Assembly (NCBI GenBank): GCA_046330935.1
Contig: JAXLRU010000006.1
Coordinates: 124,001 to 188,000, forward strand
Direction: 5' to 3'
Length of the DNA: 64,000 nucleotides
From: JAXLRU01 sp046330935
GTDB taxonomy: Bacteria > Actinomycetota > Actinomycetes > Actinomycetales > Kineosporiaceae
Shown: positions 28,720-37,346 of the stretch, piece after piece
How positions within the stretch are numbered: position 1 is the first letter of the stretch
Layout of the letters: every line of letters starts with the position of its first letter
Position numbers and translations under genes: made by a program
Notes under the pieces: model-generated
Database searches by the model: none
Seen by the model: the letters and a program-made list of their open reading frames with translations, nothing else
Told to the model about the DNA's origin: nothing

Positions 28720-28726
28720 GCCGTGC

Positions 28727-28750
28727 ATGCTCGGGTCTCAGGGGCGGTGA
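28727..28750 (+). CDS. Possible 7-codon leaderless leader peptide before xseA
   Basis: Reads MLGSQGR then TGA. It begins 7 nt after a TAGGGT box, as leaderless genes in this window do. It stops inside the ribosome-binding region of xseA (GGTGAGG, GTG at 28758), so its translation could be coupled to xseA initiation. It is too short to judge by composition and could be chance. Confidence 0.3.
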   Translation: MLGSQGR

Positions 28751-28757
28751 GGCCGCG

Positions 28758-30089
28758 GTGACGCAGGAACCTGCGCCGCGGCTTGCCGCGACGGCCGGTC
28801 AGACCTCGCCCGAGAACCCGTGGCCCGTGCGCATGCTCACGGCCAAGCTCGGCGACTACCTGTCCAAGGCGCCCGCGCTGTGGGTCGAGGGCCAGGTCGT
28901 CGAGCTGACCCGGCGCCCCGGGCAGCCCACGTGTTTCCTCACGCTGCGCGACGCCGACGTCGACATGTCCTTCCCGGTCACCGTGCACGCGCGGGTGCTG
29001 GACTCCCTGCCCGTCCCGCTGGTCGAGGGCGCGCGGGTCGTCGCGCACGTGCGCGCCCAGCTGTGGCCCAAGCGGGGCAGCCTCCACCTCTCCGCCGACC
29101 AGCTGCGGCCGGTCGGCGTCGGGGAGCTGCTGGCCCGGCTGGAGCACCTGCGCCGGGTGCTCGCCTCGGAGGGGCTGTTCGCCGCCGACCGCAAGCGGCC
29201 GTTGCCGTTCCTGCCGCGTGTCGTCGGGCTGGTCTGCGGGCGGGCGAGCGCGGCGGAGCGGGACGTCGTCGACAACGCCCGCCGCCGCTGGCCCGCCGTC
29301 CGGTTCGAGATCCGGCAGGTGGCCGTCCAGGGGGTCAGCGCCGTGCCCGAGGTGAGCGCCGCGATCGCGGAGCTGGACGCGCACCCGGAGGTCGACGTCA
29401 TCGTCGTCGCCCGCGGCGGCGGCTCGCTGGAGGACCTCCTGCCGTTCAGCAACGAGGCGCTGGTCCGGGCCGCGGCGGCCTGCCGCACGCCGCTGGTCAG
29501 CGCCATCGGGCACGAGGTGGACACCCCCCTGCTCGACCTCGTCGCCGACCTGCGCGCCTCCACGCCCACCGACGCCGGCAAGCGGGTGGTGCCCGACCTC
29601 GGCGAGGAGGCCGCGGCCCTCGCGGTGACCCGCGGGCGGCTGCGGCAGGCGCTCACCCACCGCCTCGACGTCGAGGCCCGCCGCCTCGCCGAGCTGCGCG
29701 CGAGGCCCGGCCTGCGCCGGCGGGCCGAGGCCCTGCAGGAGCACGGCGCGGCCGTGGCGGACCTGCAGCAGCGGGCGCGGCGCTGCACGCAGGCGCGGCT
29801 CAGCCGCGCGGGCGACGACGTCGAGCACCTGCTCCAGCGCGTGCGGGCCCTGTCGCCGGCCGCGACCCTCGCCCGCGGCTACGCCGTGGTGTCCCTGCCC
29901 GACGGCACGCTCCTGCGCGAGCCCGCGCAGGCGGCCCCCGGGGACGTCCTCGACGTGCGCGTCGCCGCAGGACGGGTGGCGGCCAGGGTGGAGGCGGCCG
30001 AGGGCCCTCCCGCCGCCGCCGAGCCGGCGGACACCCCGACCACCAGCACCCCGACCAGCACGAAGCGGACGACGAAGGGCCGGCGATGA
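28758..30089 (+). CDS. xseA: Exodeoxyribonuclease VII large subunit
   Basis: Catalytic subunit of the single-strand-specific exonuclease VII used in repair and recombination. The product has 443 residues. An N-terminal OB-fold binds DNA (LWVEGQVVELTRRPGQ, CFLTLRD). The catalytic region holds LPFLPRVVGLVCGRASAAERDVV, VARGGGSLEDLLPFSNEALVRA and SAIGHEVDTPLLDLVADLRASTP. A long helical region and LARGYAVV close the domain. The C-terminal ~35 residues are a disordered Thr/Pro-rich tail. The GTG at 28758 has GGTGAGG 5 nt upstream. The stop overlaps xseB (ATGA), giving coupled synthesis of both subunits. Confidence 0.95.
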   Translation: MTQEPAPRLAATAGQTSPENPWPVRMLTAKLGDYLSKAPALWVEGQVVELTRRPGQPTCFLTLRDADVDMSFPVTVHARVLDSLPVPLVEGARVVAHVRAQLWPKRGSLHLSADQLRPVGVGELLARLEHLRRVLASEGLFAADRKRPLPFLPRVVGLVCGRASAAERDVVDNARRRWPAVRFEIRQVAVQGVSAVPEVSAAIAELDAHPEVDVIVVARGGGSLEDLLPFSNEALVRAAAACRTPLVSAIGHEVDTPLLDLVADLRASTPTDAGKRVVPDLGEEAAALAVTRGRLRQALTHRLDVEARRLAELRARPGLRRRAEALQEHGAAVADLQQRARRCTQARLSRAGDDVEHLLQRVRALSPAATLARGYAVVSLPDGTLLREPAQAAPGDVLDVRVAAGRVAARVEAAEGPPAAAEPADTPTTSTPTSTKRTTKGRR

Positions 30090-30289
30090 GCGAGCAGACC
30101 CCGGTGGACTCCCTGGGTTACGAAGCGGCGCGCGAGGAGCTCGTCGAGGTCGTGCGCCGCCTCGAGAGCGGCACCGCGACCCTCGAGGAGTCCCTGTCCC
30201 TGTGGGAGCGCGGGGAGGCGCTGGCCGCCCGCTGCGAGCAGTGGCTGACCGACGCCCGGGCGCGCCTGGACGCCGCCTCCGCCGGATGA
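30086..30289 (+). CDS. xseB: Exodeoxyribonuclease VII small subunit
   Basis: Small helical subunit of exonuclease VII, 67 residues, of the usual size. LGYEAAREELVEVVRRLESG and TLEESLSLWERGEALAARCEQWL are the family hallmark. It starts at the ATG overlapping the xseA stop. Several small subunits are expected to bind each large subunit in the holoenzyme. Confidence 0.95.
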   Translation: MSEQTPVDSLGYEAAREELVEVVRRLESGTATLEESLSLWERGEALAARCEQWLTDARARLDAASAG

Positions 30290-30474
30290 TCCACGGGGCT
30301 TGACCACGCGCGGGGTGCCGGGCACAGTGCGGATCAGCGCGCACCAGGGCGCCCCCCGTCCGCGGCAAGCACCGAGTGCACCTGGAACCGGGCCCGACGG
30401 GCCCGCCCTCGCCAGTCGACCCGCCTTCGCGGTCCCGGCGCCAGCGGACACGGGATCAGCCGCAGGAGGCCCAC

Positions 30475-31281
30475 GTGAACGACGCCGCCGACCCCACCGC
30501 CGCCCGCGCCCTGCCCGCTGGCGCCGACCTCGCCCAGGTGCGCACCCAGGCCAAGGAGCTGCGCCGCGGGGTGCACCGCGGCATCGGGGACGCCCTCGCG
30601 CTGCTGCGCCGCCACCACCCGCGCGGCGCCCGCCTCACCGCCGACCCCGCGGCCCGCGCGGAGGTCACGCTCCGCGACGCGCAGCTCGCCCTCGCCCGGC
30701 GCTACGGCTTCGACGGCTGGCACGGCCTGATCCAGGCGCTGGGCGAGCGGCAGGTGGCCGAGCGCGACCTGCACCGCTGGTTCGGGGTGGAGTTCAACAA
30801 CGAGGTGTGGGACCTGCTCGACGCGGGCGTCGACGAGACCTCCCCGCGCGCCGACCGCGACCTGGTCCTGTACGGCGCCTACGCCGCCGCGCGGCACTGG
30901 TCGGAGTGCGGCGGGCCGGCCCAGGCCGCACGCGCCGAACACCTCATCGCCCGCGCGGCGCTCGCCGTCGGCGAGTCGGGCACGGGGCTGGCCCATGCGC
31001 GGCGCTGCCTGGAGCTGGTGCGCGCCCACCAGCAGGCGATGGCCGACTGGGACGAGCCGTTCGCGCAGGAGGCGCTGGCCCGGGCCCTGGCCGCGACCGG
31101 CGACCGGTCGGCGGCGCTGGAGCACCTGGCGGCCGCCCGCGCCCTCACCGCGAGCGTGGCCGACCCCCAGGACCGCGAGGTGCTGGAGGGGCAGCTGGCG
31201 CGGGGGCCCTGGTTCGGCCTCGACACCGCGACGGCCGCCGGCGCCGGGCTCAGCGGCCCGGGGCGGGGCGCAGGCTCGTGA
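30475..31281 (+). CDS. Protein with ankyrin-family-type N-terminus and TPR-like C-terminus
   Basis: Cytoplasmic protein of 268 residues, function unknown. Residues ~15-75 (AKELRRGVHRG, RRHHPRGAR, LRDAQLALARRYGFDGWHGLI) match the leader domain that precedes ankyrin repeats in many actinobacterial proteins. No ankyrin repeats follow. Instead residues ~120-250 are Ala/Arg-rich helical hairpins resembling TPR repeats (ARHWSECGGPAQAARAEHLI, LAHARRCLELVRAHQQAM, ALEHLAAARALTA). The GTG start has a clear AGGAGG. The 3' end overlaps the convergent DUF4245 gene by 32 bp. Confidence 0.75.
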   Translation: MNDAADPTAARALPAGADLAQVRTQAKELRRGVHRGIGDALALLRRHHPRGARLTADPAARAEVTLRDAQLALARRYGFDGWHGLIQALGERQVAERDLHRWFGVEFNNEVWDLLDAGVDETSPRADRDLVLYGAYAAARHWSECGGPAQAARAEHLIARAALAVGESGTGLAHARRCLELVRAHQQAMADWDEPFAQEALARALAATGDRSAALEHLAAARALTASVADPQDREVLEGQLARGPWFGLDTATAAGAGLSGPGRGAGS

Positions 31282-31867
31282 GCAGGGTGCGCAGCTCCGC
31301 CTCCGGGCAGGCGCACGTGACGATGGTGGTCACCGGCTCGCCGGCCGCGCGGTGCACCAGGGTGAGCCGGGATCGTTCGGCGAGGTCGCGCCTCGTCCAG
31401 CTCACGCCGTCGATGTCCACGGTGCCTGTGGCGCGTCCGTAGGAGACCTCGCGGTTCTCCCACCCCGGGGAGTACTCCGAGGCCTGGACGACGCTCGCCC
31501 AGCCCTGCGTGGGGGTCAGGAACGTGGCCCGCCAGGTGGTGATGCCCTTGCCCTGGCCCTCGCGCACCTCGGCCTGGGTGGCGCGCCACCCCTGCGGCAG
31601 GCCCTGCGGCGCGGACACGGCGAAGCCGAGGGCGGCCCCGGCGCGGGCGGCGGCCGCCGCGACGTCGACGGGCGGCTGGGTCACCGACTGCGGGCGAGGT
31701 ACGAGGAGCACCAGCCCCACCACGAGCGCGACGATCGCCGCGAGCGACCCCCGCAGGTCGCGCAGGGTGCCGCGGCGGCGCGCGGGGGGCACCGGGGCTG
31801 CCGCCTCGCCGGGTGTCGCGGCGGGGGCGTCGGTCTCGTGCGGGGGTGCGGTGGGCTCGACGGGCAC
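31250..31867 (-). CDS. DUF4245 family membrane-anchored protein
   Basis: Single-pass protein of 205 residues of the actinobacterial DUF4245 family, function unknown. After a Pro/Ala cytoplasmic start comes RRRGTLRDLRGSLAAIVALVVGLVLLVPRP, that is, a basic stretch and one membrane helix (~50-75). The extracytoplasmic domain has APQGLPQGWRATQ, TTWRATFLTPTQGWASV and the terminal LRTLLTSLRP. In mycobacteria this family sits near fumarase and xse genes, as it does here. The GTG at 31867 lies 6 nt after a CACCAT box. The 3' end overlaps the convergent gene by 32 bp. Confidence 0.85.
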   Translation of the reverse strand: MPVEPTAPPHETDAPAATPGEAAAPVPPARRRGTLRDLRGSLAAIVALVVGLVLLVPRPQSVTQPPVDVAAAAARAGAALGFAVSAPQGLPQGWRATQAEVREGQGKGITTWRATFLTPTQGWASVVQASEYSPGWENREVSYGRATGTVDIDGVSWTRRDLAERSRLTLVHRAAGEPVTTIVTCACPEAELRTLLTSLRPAPGR

Positions 31868-32011
31868 CCCCCCATGGTGGCAGCGCCGGGGACATCCGGC
31901 CCGACGCGGGTCCATGGCCGCCGCCCGAGGCCGTCCGGAGCGTCCCGCCTGCGGGTCCGCCCGCTACGGTGAGGCCACGGACGCGATCGCGCGGCGACGA
32001 GCGGAGGCACG

Positions 32012-32962
32012 GTGGACGACGTCCTGGTGGTGGGCGAGGCGCTCGTGGACATCGTGGTGCGGCGCACCGGTGACGGGACGACGTCCGCGCCGGTCGAGAT
32101 CCCGGGCGGCAGCCCGGCGAACGTCGCGCTGGGCCTGGCCCGCCTGGGCCGGCCCACCCAGCTGGTGACCCGGCTGGGCGACGACGAGCGCGGACGCCGC
32201 GTGCGCACCCACCTCGAATCGGCCGGGGTGCGGTTGTGGCCCGGCAGCGTGGTGCCCGGCCCGACGTCGACGGCCACCGCGACGGTCGACCCGGCGGGGG
32301 TCGCCTCCTACGACTTCGCGCTCGACTGGCGGCTGCCGCCCGTGGCGGCCGACCCGCTGCACCACGCGGCCCTGCACACCGGGTCGATCGCAGCGTTCCT
32401 GCAGCCGGGCGGGGACGAGGTGCTGGCCCTCGTGGAGGCGGCCTCCGGGCGCCTCACCGTGACCTACGACCCCAACGCCAGGCCGGTGCTCATGGGCGAT
32501 CCCGTCGCCGCGCGCGCCCGGGTGGAGCACCTCGTGGCGCTCAGCGACGTCGTGAAGGTCAGCGACGAGGACCTCGCCTGGCTCGCCCCCGGCGAGGACC
32601 CCCTCGACGTCGCCCGCGCCTGGCTGGACTCCGGGCCCGCCGTCGTCGTCGTGACGCGGGGCGGGCAGGGCGCCGACGCGCTCAACCGGGCGGGGACGGT
32701 GCACGTGGACCCGCGGCCGATCCGCGTGGCCGACACGGTGGGGGCCGGCGACTCCTTCATGGCGGGGCTGCTGGACCACCTCGCCTCGGTGGGGCTGCTC
32801 GGTGCGGGCAACCGGCCCGGGCTGCGGGCGCTGCGCGAGGCCGACCTGGAGGCCATGCTGCGCCACGCGGCCGCCATCGCCGACATCACGTGCAGCCGTG
32901 CCGGGGCCAACCCGCCCACGCGGGCCGAGCTCCAGGCGTGGTCCCCGCCCGGCGCCGGCTGA
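32012..32962 (+). CDS. PfkB-family carbohydrate kinase (fructokinase-like)
   Basis: ATP-dependent sugar kinase of the ribokinase/PfkB fold, 316 residues. The first signature, with a sugar-binding glycine pair, is EIPGGSPANVALGLARLG (~29-46). The second is DTVGAGDSFMAGLL, with the catalytic base at ~D247. DPNARPVL and VVVTRGGQGA are typical of the family. The best guess is fructokinase, but PfkB members are hard to assign by eye. The GTG start is preceded by GGAGGC at suitable spacing. The gene stands alone between DUF4245 (divergent) and the DUF2079 gene. Confidence 0.9.
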   Translation: MDDVLVVGEALVDIVVRRTGDGTTSAPVEIPGGSPANVALGLARLGRPTQLVTRLGDDERGRRVRTHLESAGVRLWPGSVVPGPTSTATATVDPAGVASYDFALDWRLPPVAADPLHHAALHTGSIAAFLQPGGDEVLALVEAASGRLTVTYDPNARPVLMGDPVAARARVEHLVALSDVVKVSDEDLAWLAPGEDPLDVARAWLDSGPAVVVVTRGGQGADALNRAGTVHVDPRPIRVADTVGAGDSFMAGLLDHLASVGLLGAGNRPGLRALREADLEAMLRHAAAIADITCSRAGANPPTRAELQAWSPPGAG

Positions 32963-33046
32963 GCGACGGCGGCCGCACCGTCCCGCCCCCGCAGCCGCTC
33001 GCGTCCTCTACCCTGCGTCGAGCCCGGCGCGAGCGAAGGGGGTCCG

Positions 33047-34579
33047 GTGAGCACGACGGCGGAGGAACCCGCCCCCGGCGGGGGCACGGCCACGGCGGAC
33101 GGATCCGCCCCGGCAGACGCGGCGGCAGCCCTCGAGCCGGGTGTCGCAGGCGGCGACGGCCAGAGTGTCGCCGCCGAGCCCGACCCGCCCGTCGAGGCGT
33201 CGGCACGGCCGTCCCGGCGCCACCGCCTGGTGCCGTGGGCGATCGCCGCCGCCCTGCTGCCGGTCTACCTCGTGATCTCGATCAGCCGCTACGGGCGGCT
33301 GCTCACCGCATCACCCGACCTCGCGATCTTCGAGCAGGCGATCCAGGGCTACTCGCGCTTCGGCGCGCCGATCGTCGACGTCAAGTCACCCGGGTACAAC
33401 CTGCTCGGGGACCACTTCCACCCGCTGCTCGCGCTGATGGGCCCGTTCTACCGGGTCTTCCCCTCCCCCGTGACCCTGCTGGTGCTGCAGGCGCTGCTCG
33501 TGGCGGTGTCGATCGTGCCGGTGACCAGGGCCGCGCAGCGGCGGCTGGGCACCGGGCCCGCCGTGTGCCTCGGCCTGGCCTACGGCTGGTCGTGGGGGCT
33601 GCAGTCGGCGATCGACTTCGACTTCCACGAGATCTGCATGGCCGTGCCGATCCTCGCCTTCGCCCTGGAGGCCCTGCTCGAGCGTCGCTGGTGGCTCGCG
33701 GCGTCCCTCAGCCTGCTGCTGCTCGGCGTGAAGGAGGACCTGCCGATCACGGTCGCCGCGGTCGGCCTCGTCCTGGTCCTGCGCCGCCAGTGGTGGCTGG
33801 GCCTGGGCCTAGGCGCGGTGGGGCTCGGCTCGTTCTGGCTGATCGTGTGGAAGATCATCCCCGCGTTCAACCCCGACGGGGTCTACGCCTACGGCTTCGC
33901 GATCGAAGGCGGCAGCGACCACGCCTGGTGGCAGCTGCCCGTCGAGCTGGTCTGGCCCGGCACGAAACTCGCCACCCTCGCCTACCTGCTGGGCATCGTC
34001 GGCTTCGTGGCGCTGCGCTCGCCCGTGCTGCTCGTGGCGCTGCCCACCATCGCCTGGCGGTTCCACTCCGACCCGGCCTACTGGGGCACGAACTACCAGT
34101 ACAGCGCCGTCCTGATGCCGGTGGTCTTCCTCGCCTGCATCGAGGTGCTGCACGCCTGGCGCGAGCGGGGGCGCCCGTGGCAGCGCGCCTACGGCGCCCA
34201 TGTGCCGGCCGTGGCGCTGGCCGTGGCGATCGCGCTCACGCCGTCGTTCCCGTTCGCCAACCTGGTGCGCGCGAGCTTCTGGCAGGACGGCGCCCACGTC
34301 GCCGGCGCCCGCGCGGCGATGTCGCTGATCCCGGACGGCGCGACGGTGCAGGCCAACGTCGGGATCCAGCCGCAGCTGGTGCACCGCACCCGGCTCACGT
34401 TCCCCGGCGAGACCCCCGACGGCGCCGACTTCATCGTCATCGACAAGGACTGGGACTCCCTCGACGCGCAGGGAGCGCAGGAGTGGGTGGAGCAGACCTA
34501 CCCGGAGGAGACCTACACGCTGGCCTACTCCGACGGCCGGTTCACGGTGCTGCGCCGCGAGGACGCCCCCGCGGACTGA
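33047..34579 (+). CDS. DUF2079 polytopic membrane protein
   Basis: Integral membrane protein of 510 residues. A ~60-residue acidic/Ala-rich cytoplasmic N-terminus precedes about ten membrane helices. DUF2079 features are SPDLAIFEQAIQGYSRFG, LLGDHFHPLLALMGPFYR, DFDFHEICMAVPIL and LLLGVKEDLPITVAAVGL. The carboxyl domain (DGATVQANVGIQPQLVHRT, then ADFIVIDKDWDS) is extracytoplasmic and glycosyltransferase-like in this family. Such proteins resemble GT-C lipid-linked sugar transferases, but activity is unproven. The GTG start has AAGGGGG upstream. Confidence 0.88.
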   Translation: MSTTAEEPAPGGGTATADGSAPADAAAALEPGVAGGDGQSVAAEPDPPVEASARPSRRHRLVPWAIAAALLPVYLVISISRYGRLLTASPDLAIFEQAIQGYSRFGAPIVDVKSPGYNLLGDHFHPLLALMGPFYRVFPSPVTLLVLQALLVAVSIVPVTRAAQRRLGTGPAVCLGLAYGWSWGLQSAIDFDFHEICMAVPILAFALEALLERRWWLAASLSLLLLGVKEDLPITVAAVGLVLVLRRQWWLGLGLGAVGLGSFWLIVWKIIPAFNPDGVYAYGFAIEGGSDHAWWQLPVELVWPGTKLATLAYLLGIVGFVALRSPVLLVALPTIAWRFHSDPAYWGTNYQYSAVLMPVVFLACIEVLHAWRERGRPWQRAYGAHVPAVALAVAIALTPSFPFANLVRASFWQDGAHVAGARAAMSLIPDGATVQANVGIQPQLVHRTRLTFPGETPDGADFIVIDKDWDSLDAQGAQEWVEQTYPEETYTLAYSDGRFTVLRREDAPAD

Positions 34580-34600
34580 CCGGCGCCGCGGCACCCGCCG

Positions 34601-34638
34601 CCCGGCACCTGGCACCCGGCACCTGGCACCCGGCACGG
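34601..34638. repeat. 14-bp tandem repeat before the class I fumarase gene
   Basis: CCCGGCACCTGGCA occurs at 34601-34614 and 34615-34628, followed by a partial copy CCCGGCACGG. It lies just after the DUF2079 gene stop and may affect termination. Confidence 0.75.
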
Positions 34639-34741
34639 CCTGGGACCACCGTCACCCGGGACGTGACGGACGCCGGGCTACGCTGCCTGCCGGGCCGGTG
34701 GCCGCACCGGCACCCTCCGTACCGGGTCCGAGGAGCACGTG

Positions 34742-36475
<1,734 letters not shown>

Positions 36476-36487
36476 CGTAGGCGCTGC

Positions 36488-36493
36488 CAGGAT
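36488..36493 (+). promoter_or_regulatory. -10 box of the DUF998-like gene
   Basis: CAGGAT, then GGGCGG, then GTG at 36500. Leaderless spacing of 6 nt, and no ribosome-binding site. Confidence 0.45.
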
Positions 36494-36499
36494 GGGCGG

Positions 36500-37237
36500 G
36501 TGCCCGGCACCGAACCCGCGCGCGGCCCGGCCCGGGCCCTGCCCCTCCTGTTGGCCTGCATCAGCGCCCTCGCGAACCTGAGCTTCCTCGCCGAGGGGCT
36601 GGTGGGCAGTCGCCTGCCGTGGGGGACGTCCCTGGTCAGCGAGCTGTCCGCCGTCGGGCAGCCCGGCGCGTGGGTCTTCCGCGCCGGCGACATCACGCAA
36701 GGGCTGACCGGCCTGCTGCTCGTGGTGCCCCTGGCCCGGCGCTGGGGGTGGCGGGGGGTCGCGGGCTGGACGCTGGTCACCGCCGCCCTCCTCTACGCGG
36801 CCGGAACGCTGGTGCAGGCCCTCGTCCCGGAACCCTGCTCGCCGACGCTCGACCCCTCCTGCCATCCCGACACCGGGATCCTCGACCTGCTCGGGCACGG
36901 GGCCACCAGCGTGATCGCGGCGGCCGCCGCGATCGGTTCCCTCGTCGGTCTGACCGTGATCCACCTGCGCCCGGGCCTGCTGCCCGCCTGGCGGCCGCCC
37001 CGGCACCGCCTCCTGCTCGCGGCGCTCGCCGCCACCCTCGCCGTCGTCGTCCTCGGCTCAGGGCTCACCGAGATCGTGTGGAGCCTGTTCCCGGTGGAGA
37101 TCCCCGCCCTGGGCACCCTGCAGCGGTTGCAGCTCGCGTGCCTGTCGGGGTGGACGCTCTGGTTGGGCGTCCTCGCCGTGGCGCCGCGGCAGCCGGGCGC
37201 CGCGCACGCGTCCTCCCCGGGCGACGAGCGCCTGTGA
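36500..37237 (+). CDS. DUF998-like membrane protein
   Basis: Polytopic membrane protein of 245 residues with about six helices, function unknown. LACISALANLSFLAEGLVGSRLPW, LVSELSAVGQPGAWVFRAGD and LLGHGATSVIAAAAAIGSLVG resemble DUF998 family proteins. A conserved-looking cysteine pair sits in the extracytoplasmic loop EPCSPTLDPSCHP. The GTG start is supported by a CAGGAT box 6 nt upstream. It lies 24 nt after the fumarase stop on the same strand. Confidence 0.72.
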   Translation: MPGTEPARGPARALPLLLACISALANLSFLAEGLVGSRLPWGTSLVSELSAVGQPGAWVFRAGDITQGLTGLLLVVPLARRWGWRGVAGWTLVTAALLYAAGTLVQALVPEPCSPTLDPSCHPDTGILDLLGHGATSVIAAAAAIGSLVGLTVIHLRPGLLPAWRPPRHRLLLAALAATLAVVVLGSGLTEIVWSLFPVEIPALGTLQRLQLACLSGWTLWLGVLAVAPRQPGAAHASSPGDERL

Positions 37238-37346
37238 GGCTCGGCCGGGTGGACCGCCACCGACCACCGACCGTTACTCTCGTCGGGCGCGCGCCGCACC
37301 GTCCGGAGCCGGGCGCGCACGGTCAGGATCCGGAGGAGATCTGCGC

